A stretch of 64,000 nucleotides of DNA from Methanobrevibacter arboriphilus JCM 13429 = DSM 1125 (GTDB taxonomy: Archaea; Methanobacteriota; Methanobacteria; Methanobacteriales; Methanobacteriaceae). Numbering within the stretch: the first letter of the stretch is position 1; each line of letters starts with the position of its first letter. The position numbers and the translations under genes are program-made. The stretch is from the NCBI RefSeq assembly GCF_002072215.1, contig NZ_JXMW01000010.1, forward strand, positions 1-64,000, given 5' to 3'. Below are positions 28,609 through 37,280 of this stretch, piece after piece. Under the pieces are notes generated by a model, which was given only the letters and a program-made list of their open reading frames with translations, had not been told where the DNA came from and searched no databases.

Positions 28609-28896
28609 ATGTTAACTGAAGAAGATAAGTTGGAAATTGGAAAAATAGCTAGAAAAAACATCCGTTTAGGGATGTTTTTCAATGATTTAAGAATGGAATT
28701 AATGTCACTTTTAAACAATCCTGATGATGAAAAAGAAAAGTACTATAGCTGGAGTATATTAGCTCATGATTATTTTGTTGATATTGGAAGTACAAGTATG
28801 ATAGAAGATCTTGTTGAAATACTTGATTCTAAATATAATAACCATGAAATTTGGGAAACTCTAGAAAAAAGTTTTATAGAAAAATATAATTTATAA
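28609..28896 (+). CDS. Conserved-looking hypothetical protein downstream of SepCysS
   Basis: 95 residues, acidic and predicted mostly helical (MLTEEDKLEIGKIARKN ... WETLEKSFIEKYNL), without signal peptide, membrane segment or metal motif. It begins 36 bases after the SepCysS stop on the same strand and probably shares its transcript. Composition and length argue that it is real. No family was recognised, and a link with Cys-tRNA formation would be speculation. Confidence 0.7.
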   Translation: MLTEEDKLEIGKIARKNIRLGMFFNDLRMELMSLLNNPDDEKEKYYSWSILAHDYFVDIGSTSMIEDLVEILDSKYNNHEIWETLEKSFIEKYNL

Positions 28897-29305
28897 TATT
28901 TTTAAAGTTTATAATCTTTTTACAGTTACTTTTTACTAATACTCAACATTTATACTTTTTTATCCTTATATTATTTTTTATATTCCTTTATATTATTTTT
29001 TATTCTTATATTAATCTTTATATTTTTTTATATTGTTTCTTATTATATAATTTATTATATTCTTTATAAATTCTTTATAAAATTATCTATAAATTTTATA
29101 TTGGTATCTAACCTTTATAATATTAGTTATAGATTTTATATTAATATCTGTAATCATTACAGTATTATCTATAAGTTTTATAACTATAATATATAGTTTT
29201 TATAGTAATATTTATATAATATCCATAGATTTTTATATAATATTATAGATTATTATTTTTATTATTATTTTATATTGTTTTATATTGTTTTATTATTATT
29301 TTTTA
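28897..29305. other. AT-rich intergenic region without gene
   Basis: Simple-sequence DNA such as TTATATTATTTTTTATTC and TTTATAATATTAG variants repeated irregularly. No frame with a ribosome binding site is seen. Confidence 0.6.
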
Positions 29306-29454
29306 GGCTTTGTAGAAATCCTTTTAATATCAATATAATTATAAAAAAGATTATGATTAAAAATCTTTTATTTTGAAATTAAAGAATTATTTTAACAATT
29401 TAATTTCACAAATTAAAAATTTCAAGTGTAAAAAATAAGGATTTCTACAAAGCC
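29306..29454. mobile_element. 149-bp MITE with 18-bp perfect terminal inverted repeats and 8-bp target duplication
   Basis: The left end GGCTTTGTAGAAATCCTT is matched exactly by its reverse complement AAGGATTTCTACAAAGCC at the right end. Both ends are flanked by the same octamer ATTTTTTA in direct orientation, which is a target-site duplication. The inside is AT-rich and non-coding. This is the structure of a non-autonomous transposon mobilised in trans by an insertion sequence with the same ends and 8-bp duplication. No transposase is in the window. Confidence 0.85.
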
Positions 29455-29555
29455 ATTTTTTATTTACTTTCAATTTACCAATATATTAAAAATATATTTG
29501 TACTATAAAATACATATATATTAATACTTATTATGAATCAACTTGAGGTATAAAA

Positions 29556-29786
29556 ATGTTTTTAAAAAGAATTGAAGTAGTTAATAAAAATGATGTAAGG
29601 CATTTTATTGTTGGAACCCCAATGGAAACAGTTGTTACTGATGTTAAAATAAAACCAGACCCTGATAAAATTATTAAAACCATTGAATTAAGTGAAGAAT
29701 TACTTAAAATTGAGTATGGAGACAATGAAGTTACATGGATCCCTATAAATAAGGCTACTGAACTACATTTTAAAAAAGAAGATTAA
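29556..29786 (+). CDS. Small conserved-looking hypothetical protein
   Basis: 76 residues, predicted beta-rich then helical (MFLKRIEVVNKNDVRHFIVG ... WIPINKATELHFKKED), soluble, no motif recognised. GAGGT lies 9 bases before the ATG, supporting the start. The protein-like composition and ribosome binding site argue that it is real, and its function is unknown. The minus-strand frame over the same bases is a shadow. Confidence 0.7.
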   Translation: MFLKRIEVVNKNDVRHFIVGTPMETVVTDVKIKPDPDKIIKTIELSEELLKIEYGDNEVTWIPINKATELHFKKED

Positions 29787-29950
29787 TCTTATAAAATATT
29801 TTTATAAATATTTTAATAAGTTCAAAAGCTATTAAAAAATAGTATGACATGTAAAAGAATAGTTAAAAAACACTATTAAAATAATTATTAGAACAATTGT
29901 TAAAAGAATTATAAAAAGAATGAGAAAAACAATATTAAATGGTGATTTTT

Positions 29951-29994
29951 AAGAAGGGAAACTATTAAAGGTTTGTTTTTAATTCTCCCTTCTT
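29951..29994. terminator. Stem-loop, possible bidirectional terminator
   Basis: AAGAAGGGA pairs with TCCCTTCTT across a 26-base loop. It lies 165 bases past the preceding gene and is not followed directly by a long T-run, so the terminator role is tentative. Confidence 0.4.
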
Positions 29995-30089
29995 TGGTCA
30001 TTTTATTATAAAAAAAGAGGTTGTCCGGTTGAATTGGGATTCATGATAAATCGCAAAAACTTTTGAGTGTTCATTATAATAAATGACCA
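29995..30089. repeat. 95-bp inverted-repeat element
   Basis: TGGTCATTTTATTATAA and TTATAATAAATGACCA form 16-bp inverted ends (one bulge) around an interior containing GAGGTTGTCCGGTTGAATTG, which looks like an insertion-sequence end. No target duplication was found. The remaining sequence up to the next gene (30090-30478) is AT-rich and without a gene. Confidence 0.5.
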
Positions 30090-30478
30090 AATATAATTTA
30101 TAACGGATACTATATAAAATTTGTTAAAGTTGAGAGAATTAATAAAAAAAATATTAAACAAAATTATTAAACAAAAATAAATTACAGAAATAAATTATTA
30201 ATTAATTTAATCATACTAAATTTTAATAAAGGATACAATCTAATTTTCTAATTTTACTATATACTGCTTTTATTATATAATTTATTATATTTTTATTATA
30301 ATTATTCCTATTTTTTAAATTATTTCTACTATTTTTTCTATTTTAGTTAATATTTAGTCTTAAAATTATATTTTAAAGCCAAAAATAGATTAAATAATAT
30401 ATTAAAAAATAATTAAATTATGATTTTATTGAACATGAAAAACCATGCACAATATAATAAAAAAATTAAAAAAGTTAA

Positions 30479-30997
30479 TCAAATGAAAACTACACTATTA
30501 GCCATCTTAACAGCTAATTCATCACTTGTAGGAACAGTTAAAAAAACAGCTTTATTCCCTTCATCATTAACAATAATAATCTCCCTAGTATTATAAGGAC
30601 TATTATAAGCTTTTGAATTTCCAGAAAGCCCCTCTAATTTAATCTCAGTGAAATTATTAGTTTTAACATACTCTTGTATCATAAAATCAATATTTTCCTT
30701 AGTCAAATATCCACTATATACTAAAATATATATCCCAATATCAGACTCATAACTCCTTGGAACAGTAGAATTTGTAGAATCATTAGACATCCTAAAAGTA
30801 ACATTTTCTGGAACAGAAATTTTAACATCACCAAAAGTCTCATTTTTCATAACACCATTAGCAAGAGAATCAAACTCAGGATCAATACTAACTAAAGAGT
30901 TAAGTGAAGAATTAAACAAATAAAATAAACCTCCAAAAACTCCTGCAACAACAAGAATCAGAAATATTATTAAAATAGCTATATACTTATTTTTCAT
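30479..30997 (-). CDS. Membrane-anchored extracellular protein, function unknown
   Basis: 172 residues. An N-terminal hydrophobic segment (about 5-28, IAILIIFLILVVAGVFGGLF) serves as anchor, followed by an extracellular domain rich in N-x-S/T sites (NETFG, NVTFR, NDSTNSTVP). Similar small membrane-tethered proteins are frequent in Methanobrevibacter, generally without known role. It stands alone on the minus strand. GGGAGTG upstream of the ATG is a plausible ribosome binding site. Confidence 0.75.
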   Translation of the reverse strand: MKNKYIAILIIFLILVVAGVFGGLFYLFNSSLNSLVSIDPEFDSLANGVMKNETFGDVKISVPENVTFRMSNDSTNSTVPRSYESDIGIYILVYSGYLTKENIDFMIQEYVKTNNFTEIKLEGLSGNSKAYNSPYNTREIIIVNDEGNKAVFLTVPTSDELAVKMANSVVFI

Positions 30998-31521
30998 AAA
31001 AAGACACTCCCATAGAGATTATATAATACTAAGTTACACCTTATAAGTATATAAACATAATGATTTATAATTAAAATTTAACAAGATGTTAAACTGATAG
31101 AATATGAAAATTAATAATAATTAATGAGGAATTATACGACCTCTAATCAAGAAAATTTTCCTGATTTGAAAGACACATACATTGAAAATTAGATAACTTA
31201 GCTAAACTTTTTTCAAATTATTTAAATAGGAAAAATACAGAAATTATTTTTTCATAATTTCATAAATACACAATTAAGATAAAGACAATATTAACATATT
31301 AAATGAGTCCTCTTTTTATTAATAGGGAGATTTATAAAAATATAGATATTGAGAGTATTTTATATCTTTTATATAATAATTCAGGGGGTGAATAGCCCTA
31401 AATTCATTACCTTTATAGTAATAATTTAGTTGAAAATACTATAAAAAACTAACCCCATAAAAAAAATGTATTTATAATTCTTAAACTTTCCTATCAGTTT
31501 CTTTGATACTATACTCCTAAT
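30998..31521. other. Intergenic region with a possible 30-codon remnant
   Basis: AT-rich. A plus-strand frame at 31303-31395 (MSPLFINREIYKNIDIESIL then YLLYNNSGGE) has protein-like composition but no clear ribosome binding site and ends early, so it may be a gene scar. Nothing else is supported. Confidence 0.35.
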
Positions 31522-31605
31522 TTATCCACCCTTATTTACCAATAACCTTAAAATCAATATTATTGCAATTAATAACATAATTATCCCTAAAATTTTTAAT
31601 ATCAT
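31522..31605 (-). CDS. 27-residue single-pass membrane miniprotein
   Basis: MILKILGIIMLLIAIILILR followed by LLVNKGG: a single hydrophobic helix with a short positive C-terminus. AGGTGAT seven bases before the ATG is a strong archaeal Shine-Dalgarno, which is why this tiny frame is called. It is not overlapped by any other gene. Function is unknown. Confidence 0.5.
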   Translation of the reverse strand: MILKILGIIMLLIAIILILRLLVNKGG

Positions 31606-32389
31606 TTTTAAATCACCTTTTTTTGATAAATTTCACATATATAATATTACAATTTTTAAATATGACAAAGGTTTTCCCAATAATACTGATTCAATTCATA
31701 ATAATTACATTAAACAACAATAATTAGAAAATTTATTGTGATCATAATTGTTTATTAATTTTTCTTTTTCAATTTAAATAAACCTATATTAATATAATAT
31801 GTTACTATCATATATAGTAAATTCTATTAAAATGTACTACAAAATTTAAAAAATAAATAAACTTGAAACTAATACTTTTATAACTACAAAACTAAAGATT
31901 GCAAATGAAAAAAAGATATTTAATATAAATAATGTTTAAAATTAGAATAAAAACCAAGATGAAGAGGTTAAGAGAGTACTTTTTCCCCATTTTTACCCTA
32001 ACTTTGGGGTTCCAGTTGCGTTATAAAAACATCAATATTTTGAAAGAAAAAAAAATGTGAGATTGATGATTTGCGAATGTTTAACGCTTAAAAAAAAATA
32101 TCATTTTTTTTATTCCCACATAGGGCGTCTTTTTTTTGAGAAATATAAAACTTTGAAAACCTATATACTATTATGTTTTCCTTCACTAATAAAAGATATG
32201 TTATTTTTTGTTTGAAAATCCATGAAAAAAATAATAGCTAATATTAAATAAAAAAATAATTTATTATAATTAATTAAAAAAATAGTATTTACACTTGAAA
32301 AAACACTTCTTGCAGCTGCAAGACTAAACACTTCAAATGAAAAAAATAAGATATTATATTTAAGAAATAAGAAAAAAATTTGTGAAAAA
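31606..32389. other. Intergenic region with two related ~75-85 bp repeat copies
   Basis: Segments at about 31858-31935 and 32285-32372 share ACTTGAAA, ACTT, ACTAAA, CAAATGAAAAAAA and GATATT in the same order. The second holds the perfect palindrome CTTGCAGCTGCAAG. GC-richer pieces near 31990-32030 (TTACCCTAACTTTGGGGTTC) and CCCACATAGGGCG followed by a T-run near 32115-32140 may be transposon debris or a terminator. The hydrophobic minus-strand frame here has no ribosome binding site and is rejected. Confidence 0.4.
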
Positions 32390-32830
32390 TTATAGACTCG
32401 ATATGATCTCTTGAGAAATATTAAAAACTTCTTCGGCATCAGTTTTAGATAATTCTATATCAAAATAGTAATCTGCACCAGTTCTTTGTTCTCGAATACT
32501 ATCTAGTTTATTAGCTAAATCTATAATATTTTGTTCATAATTAGGATCCAAATTCTCGACAATAAACAAAGTAAGAACTTTATGTCTTCCAGGAGCCCTT
32601 CCTCTACTTATATTTCGATAATGATTCAATGCATTATCCTCATCATAACCTTTATTTTGAATTGCCCAAATCTTAAAATAAGAAAATGCCGCATAATACG
32701 ACCTATTAATAATACTTCTATATATGCACTGATTAGACATTTCACAGGATATTTCACATTCTAAATAATTTTCATTATCAAACAAAATATTTGATATATT
32801 TTGAAGGTGAGACGGATCAAAATCAGTCAT
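32390..32830 (-). CDS. HEPN-domain protein (possible toxin or RNase)
   Basis: 146 residues, all helical. The stretch IYRSIINRSYYAAFSYFKIW and the later IREQRTGADYYFD match the two conserved helices of HEPN proteins (R..YYA.F and LR..R..ADY). RAPGRH at 78-83 has the R-x4-H spacing of catalytic HEPN ribonucleases, though it lies in a loop between these helices. It is the last of three closely spaced minus-strand genes. HEPN genes usually pair with a nucleotidyltransferase antitoxin, but neither upstream neighbour shows the GSxxxG...D motif of that family. Confidence 0.7.
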   Translation of the reverse strand: MTDFDPSHLQNISNILFDNENYLECEISCEMSNQCIYRSIINRSYYAAFSYFKIWAIQNKGYDEDNALNHYRNISRGRAPGRHKVLTLFIVENLDPNYEQNIIDLANKLDSIREQRTGADYYFDIELSKTDAEEVFNISQEIISSL

Positions 32831-32842
32831 AATATCAAAAAA

Positions 32843-33244
32843 TTAAATTTTAAAATCTAGCTTAAAGAAAAATTTCTTTAAATAGTCTAATTTATCCTCT
32901 TTTTGAAAAATAGCATATAGTTTATCACTTATTATATCATATAATTTTATTCTGTCCTTGGCATTTAAAGAAGGATCTGCTTTAATATAAAAACTTGGAG
33001 GATAAATATCACATACGTCTCTTCTTAATGAAACTATTCCTAGGCCTAAATTTTTACTTATTGTATCTAAAACGCCTTTAGACTCATCTAATATTATGTC
33101 ATCATAATTGATCCAAATATTCTTAGGAGTATCAACTTTATATATAGATGTATGCTTAACAAAATTTTCACCGTTATGTTTAAAAAAATAAATTTCCTGC
33201 TCAAGATCATTTTTTTTAGTGTCTAATATATCTATATATTTCAT
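32843..33244 (-). CDS. Unknown protein in HEPN operon, middle gene
   Basis: 133 residues, mixed alpha/beta, soluble. It contains IWINYDDIILDESKGVLDTI and YPPSFYIKADPSLNAKDRIK, the latter resembling a beta-strand plus helix dimer region. The start is supported by GAGGTCATTTC before the ATG. It is 12 bases from the HEPN gene and 15 from the gene upstream, so the three form one transcript. No family recognised. By position it is a candidate regulator or antitoxin, without sequence proof. Confidence 0.65.
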   Translation of the reverse strand: MKYIDILDTKKNDLEQEIYFFKHNGENFVKHTSIYKVDTPKNIWINYDDIILDESKGVLDTISKNLGLGIVSLRRDVCDIYPPSFYIKADPSLNAKDRIKLYDIISDKLYAIFQKEDKLDYLKKFFFKLDFKI

Positions 33245-33259
33245 GAAATGACCTCTAAA

Positions 33260-33556
33260 TTATTTATTTTTAAAAGAATCAATTACTTTTTTTATTTTGT
33301 TAATGAAAAAAGGTTCCTTATTAGAATCTACAACAACTTTATTTTGAGATTCAAAAGAAGGTTTTTTATGATTGAGAGAAACTACATCAACGATTAAATC
33401 TTCTTCATCCATTAAGACAATATCAACATTAAATACTTTAGCAGATGTATTCTCAAATTCTTTTTCAAATTCTTCTAAAAAATTTTCATTTATAACTTCT
33501 TTTAAATTAAAATCATTTCTAATTACTTGTGTTTCTAACCATTTATCGTCTACCAT
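33260..33556 (-). CDS. Unknown protein in HEPN operon, first gene
   Basis: 98 residues from the ATG at 33556 (MVDDKWLETQVIRND). The longer frame would need a TTG start that lies inside GAGGAT, the probable ribosome binding site. The middle reads SAKVFNVDIVLMDEEDLIVD, an alternating hydrophobic-acidic pattern, and the C-terminus is basic (INKIKKVIDSFKNK). Soluble, no known motif. It leads the three-gene HEPN operon, and TTAGCGATAGCT about 155 bases upstream matches a motif found before several prophage genes. Confidence 0.6.
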   Translation of the reverse strand: MVDDKWLETQVIRNDFNLKEVINENFLEEFEKEFENTSAKVFNVDIVLMDEEDLIVDVVSLNHKKPSFESQNKVVVDSNKEPFFINKIKKVIDSFKNK

Positions 33557-34025
33557 TTTAAGAATCCTCAAAAAATTATTTCTTTAGAAAAAAACTATGC
33601 AATATTTAGAAATAATTATAAATAAACACTCCTTCAATAACATATTATGTTTTTTGAATTATATGATGATTTTGTAATTTTCAATACATTACTATGATAT
33701 ATTATATAAAGCTATCGCTAATAGAGATAATTTTATATATTATAATATATTTTCACTAATATAAGTAGTTAGTCTTTATTATTAAATATTGTGTATTTTA
33801 TAATAATTATTATAAAATACAATTTACAAGTATTTATATCTATGTTTTTGAAAATTGCAAGTGTAATAAATACTTCAAATGTATTACTTATTTCAACTGT
33901 AAAAAAATTAGAAATTAAAACAAATATTTTTATTCTTCAAAACATACTATAATCATTTAAAAATATTAAATAATTATAATTAATCAAAAGTTAATATTAA
34001 TACTATTAATATTAAATAAAAAAAT
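33557..34025. other. Intergenic region at the left side of the prophage
   Basis: AT-rich, no gene. The left attachment site may be in or near here, but without the other end it cannot be identified. AGCTATCGCTAA occurs at 33710-33721. Confidence 0.4.
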
Positions 34026-34054
34026 CCCCTCAACAACACAAAGTTGTCAAGGGG
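34026..34054 (-). terminator. Terminator after the prophage lysin gene
   Basis: On the minus strand CCCCTTGACAAC pairs with GTTGTTGAGGGG (one G-T pair) around a short loop, followed by ATTTTTTTATT. It lies 27 bases past the lysin stop codon and closes the late transcript. Confidence 0.75.
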
Positions 34055-34080
34055 TTAAAAAATATAATAAAATTTAAAAA

Positions 34081-34788
34081 TTATTCATCCATCCAACCAG
34101 GATTAACACTAACAATATTATTACTACACCAATGTTCTCCAAGCTCATATCTTCGACTATTCCAATCTACAATAGCAGCTAAATCAACAACAATAGGTTT
34201 ATTAAACTCTTTGCCAGATATTCTTATTGTAAGATGAGTAACATTAGTACATTGCCATTGGATATAATCTGCTTTGTAACCCATTATAACAGCTACTGCT
34301 CTTCCCAATTGAGACCAGTCTACACAATTACCCATCAAACCATTGGTGAGTGCTGATATTTCTTTTTGTGTTCCAATAAAACGACTGTTTAAGTAGTATT
34401 TATATAACCCTTTTTTAGTTTTAGCATAAGCTCTTAGTTTTTCTACAAATTCAGTGAAATTATTGAATTTTCCTATTAATTTTTGAATAGCTATTATATA
34501 CTTGTTTTTCTGCCAATCCACACTTGGTTTAATATCAGTAGCTGTTGTTTTAGGTTTAACTATCCAAACATTCAAAGGAGCTTTACCATACTTAGCTTTA
34601 TACTCCTTAATACGAACTACCATATCCTTTAAAACATGATACTGTATTCCCTCACCTGATTCTTTACCCAATTTAATCAAAGTATCTTTTTTTAAATCAG
34701 CAATGTATTTTTTAACATCCCACATTTTAACAACAGTAGGATAAGGGACTAATAATTCTTTATTTGATATATCTACAATTTTTGACAT
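34081..34788 (-). CDS. Pseudomurein endoisopeptidase-like lysin (PeiW/PeiP/PeiR type)
   Basis: 235 residues. A pseudomurein-binding-repeat-like segment (about 50-77: VLKDMVVRIKEYKAKYGKAP) precedes a C-terminal transglutaminase-like cysteine peptidase with C155 in LMGNCVDWSQ, H185 in VTHLTIRI and D202 in IVVDLAA. This Cys-His-Asp arrangement is that of phage enzymes that cut isopeptide bonds in archaeal pseudomurein and lyse the cell from within. No signal peptide is seen, so release would need a holin. AAGGAG lies 10 bases before the ATG. The start overlaps the 3' end of a 57-codon gene, implying coupled translation. Confidence 0.82.
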   Translation of the reverse strand: MSKIVDISNKELLVPYPTVVKMWDVKKYIADLKKDTLIKLGKESGEGIQYHVLKDMVVRIKEYKAKYGKAPLNVWIVKPKTTATDIKPSVDWQKNKYIIAIQKLIGKFNNFTEFVEKLRAYAKTKKGLYKYYLNSRFIGTQKEISALTNGLMGNCVDWSQLGRAVAVIMGYKADYIQWQCTNVTHLTIRISGKEFNKPIVVDLAAIVDWNSRRYELGEHWCSNNIVSVNPGWMDE

Positions 34789-34946
34789 TTTGTTTTTCTC
34801 CTTCTTTCTTTTTCTCTCAACACTTTTAACTTATTTCGAACAAATTCTAATCTCTCATAATCACTAAAACTAGTATTACAGAATTTTTCTATTTTTAAAC
34901 GATTGTATTCGGTTTGATATTTGCTGATTTGTGATTGTAAACTCAT
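34773..34946 (-). CDS. 57-residue coiled-coil protein overlapping the lysin start
   Basis: MSLQSQISKYQTEYNRLKIE ... ending in a strongly basic tail (LREKERRRKTKCQKL). Short, helical and charged, without membrane segment, so not a typical holin. AGGAGGCGG before the ATG is one of the best ribosome binding sites in the window. The last 16 bases overlap the lysin gene in another frame. A role in lysin expression or control is inferred from position only. Confidence 0.65.
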   Translation of the reverse strand: MSLQSQISKYQTEYNRLKIEKFCNTSFSDYERLEFVRNKLKVLREKERRRKTKCQKL

Positions 34947-35040
34947 AAACCGCCTCCTAAAATAATGATAGCTAACGCTAATAGCTTATTCAATAATTTA
35001 ATAAAAAAATGTAAAAAATAGGATTTTTTCGATTAAAAAA

Positions 35041-35069
35041 GCCAATAAACCATATTAAGGTTCATTGGC
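35041..35069. terminator. Terminator after the radical SAM gene
   Basis: GCCAATAAACC and GGTTCATTGGC form an 11-bp stem (one mismatch) with A/T runs on both sides, so it could work in both directions. On the minus strand the stem is followed by TTTTTT, 64 bases past the radical SAM stop. Confidence 0.7.
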
Positions 35070-35132
35070 AAAAAAAATAATAAAAAAGAAAAAAAATTAT
35101 GAGTTGTCCTCTAATTTAGTTTTATTTATTAT

Positions 35133-36551
35133 TTATAATGTATCATACCATCCTTGTGGATTTTTATTTTTAAATTTAGGTAAAACAAAGCTACGAATAA
35201 CTGTATCTGCTAAAACTTTAAGCATATATTTATGTTTAAAAATATAAGACGGCCTTACATAAAACTTTAAATAAGCTTTAATCAACTTTCTTTCAATTAA
35301 TTTACTACTTAATCCCAATTTTTCATAATTTAAAACAGAATTAAGAACAGTATAATTATCCCAATTATTCCCCTCTAAAAGATTACTTTTTTTCAATTGA
35401 GAATAAATAGGAGTCCCTGGAAATGGAGTTAATATAGAATACTGAGCATAATCAGGATCCAACTTTATCGAAAAATCAATAGTATCATTCATTTCTTCTA
35501 CTGTTTCTCCAGGATACCCTAAAATAAAAGAACCAATAACATCAACACCCACATCTTTCGCAATCTTAAATGCTTTCTCAGTCTGATTAAGTGTTATATT
35601 CTTCCCCATAAGATCTAAAACTCGTTGTGAACCTGATTCAACACCATAATACAATGTTTTCATTCCAGAATTTGTAAGAGATTCCAACAATGATTTATTA
35701 ACAGTATCAACTCTTGAAGAAGCTACAAATTTTAAATCAATACCTCTTTCCTTGATTTCATCACATATTTTTATAGCCCTTCTTTTATCTAACATGAAAA
35801 TATCATCTAAAAAAGCAATATCCTCAAGCCCATATTTAAAAACTAATTCTTCAACTTCATCAACAACATTTTCTGGACTACGAGTTCTGAACTTTTTACC
35901 CATTATAAGAGATGAAGAACAATAATTACAACCAAAAACACAACCCCTACTTGTAATCATCCCTCCAGATTGGCCTGAAAGTTCATAAGACTTAAAAGGA
36001 ACTAAATGTCTCGCAGGAAATGGTATACTATCTAAATCTTTTATTAAAGGTCTAAATCCATTCATTCTAACTTTATCTTCATCACGAAAAGCAATTCCTT
36101 TAACTTTAGATAATTTTTTATATTGAGTTTTAATAAAAGCTTCAACAAGATCAACAAATGTTTCCTCACCTTCCCCTATAACAACAACATCCAATGATTC
36201 TTCATCTATTAAAGTTTCTTCAGGAACAAATGTAGTATGAGGACCACCAATAACTGATAAAACATTAGGTAAAACTCTTTTAATATTTTTAACATATTCT
36301 AATGCATTATTTATTGTTGCAGTAGTTGCAGTTAGACCTACAACCATAGGATCAATCTTTGAAACAACTTTAAGAATTTTATCATTCCCTAATTGATACA
36401 AATCATCATCAAATATCTTAACCGAAAATGAAGCTTTTTCAAGTGCACCAGCAAGATACATCAAATTCAAAGGAGGTATACTAAGACCTAAACCATTTTT
36501 AACAGCAGTATTATCTATAGGATTTATTAACAATACATCAGTACTATTCAT
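35133..36551 (-). CDS. B12-binding-domain radical SAM protein
   Basis: 472 residues. The N-terminal ~140 residues form a cobalamin-binding-like fold ([58 protein letters not shown]). The radical SAM domain follows with CVFGCNYC (CxxxCxxC cluster ligands), [13 protein letters not shown] and [15 protein letters not shown]. Members carry out methylations and other radical chemistry on lipids, nucleic acids or cofactors, and the substrate here is unknown. It has its own terminators on both sides and a GAGGAA ribosome binding site, and lies between phage tail-fibre and lysis genes, so it may be a cargo gene or a remnant of host DNA. Confidence 0.85.
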   Translation of the reverse strand: MNSTDVLLINPIDNTAVKNGLGLSIPPLNLMYLAGALEKASFSVKIFDDDLYQLGNDKILKVVSKIDPMVVGLTATTATINNALEYVKNIKRVLPNVLSVIGGPHTTFVPEETLIDEESLDVVVIGEGEETFVDLVEAFIKTQYKKLSKVKGIAFRDEDKVRMNGFRPLIKDLDSIPFPARHLVPFKSYELSGQSGGMITSRGCVFGCNYCSSSLIMGKKFRTRSPENVVDEVEELVFKYGLEDIAFLDDIFMLDKRRAIKICDEIKERGIDLKFVASSRVDTVNKSLLESLTNSGMKTLYYGVESGSQRVLDLMGKNITLNQTEKAFKIAKDVGVDVIGSFILGYPGETVEEMNDTIDFSIKLDPDYAQYSILTPFPGTPIYSQLKKSNLLEGNNWDNYTVLNSVLNYEKLGLSSKLIERKLIKAYLKFYVRPSYIFKHKYMLKVLADTVIRSFVLPKFKNKNPQGWYDTL

Positions 36552-36849
36552 CGTTCCTCAATAATTTAAATATATTAACATTCACACCATCAAAATTTTC
36601 ATAAAACACAACACATTTCCCCAAAATTATACTAAAATACATTATTAATTCTAATTTAATCAATAAAATTATACTAAAATAAATTATTCTTTAATCATTA
36701 ATCTTATTACAGCTTTTATCATAACTTTATAAAAATTAATGACATACAATTAAATAATATGTTTAAACTATTACTTATAACTTTTTATTATTAATAAACT
36801 AAAAATTTAAAACATAAAATTCAAAATTATAAAAAATTCGATTAAAAAT

Positions 36850-36880
36850 GCCAACAACTAAAAAAATATTAGTCATTGGC
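36850..36880. terminator. Terminator after the tail-fibre genes
   Basis: GCCAA..ACT pairs with AGT..TTGGC, flanked by A-rich and T-rich tracts. It lies about 45 bases past the stop of the last fibre-module gene. The rest of the 36552-36926 gap is AT-rich without a gene. Confidence 0.6.
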
Positions 36881-36926
36881 TAAAAAATATGAAATAAAAT
36901 AAAAAAAATAATATAATTTTAAAATT

Positions 36927-37280
36927 TTAATTTTCTAATTCAATCAATTCTTCTTTTAATGTTTTCCTTTGAGCTAAAATATCCATTAATTCTGATGGAA
37001 CTTCTTCTTGGTTTGCATGATACTCATTTACTTCATCAATAACCCATTTAGAAAGTTCTAAATCTTTATATATTTCAGCTATTCTTAATCTAGTTTCATC
37101 TACAATAATTTTACCATCATCATCTAATTTCAGAGGTACTGGTGGATCTTGAACGATCTCATTATGTTCTTCTTCTGTTAATTCAATTATATGTTCTCCA
37201 GAAGTTGCTTCAAAACAGAGAAATATCTCTTTTTTTTCAAAATCACTTATATTATAACTTAATTTAATTTTAGCTTCCAT
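36927..37280 (-). CDS. Probable tail-fibre accessory or assembly protein
   Basis: 117 residues from the second ATG (MEAKIKLSYN), which has AGGTGG at proper distance; the ATG six bases earlier is too close to it. The C-terminal part is helical and charged (ILAQRKTLKEELIELEN). The middle reads PPVPLKLDDDGKIIVDETRL. It overlaps the end of the fibre gene by 11 bases. Position directly after the fibre is that of tail-fibre assembly proteins, but the sequence match is not strong enough to be certain. Confidence 0.55.
   Translation of the reverse strand: MEAKIKLSYNISDFEKKEIFLCFEATSGEHIIELTEEEHNEIVQDPPVPLKLDDDGKIIVDETRLRIAEIYKDLELSKWVIDEVNEYHANQEEVPSELMDILAQRKTLKEELIELEN

Noticed and set aside
29531-29725. 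Minus-strand frame over the 76-residue gene
   Set aside because: The plus-strand gene has GAGGT and normal composition; the minus frame is a shadow.
32161-32439. Hydrophobic minus-strand frame of 92 codons
   Set aside because: Overlaps the end of the HEPN gene, no ribosome binding site, AT-driven composition.
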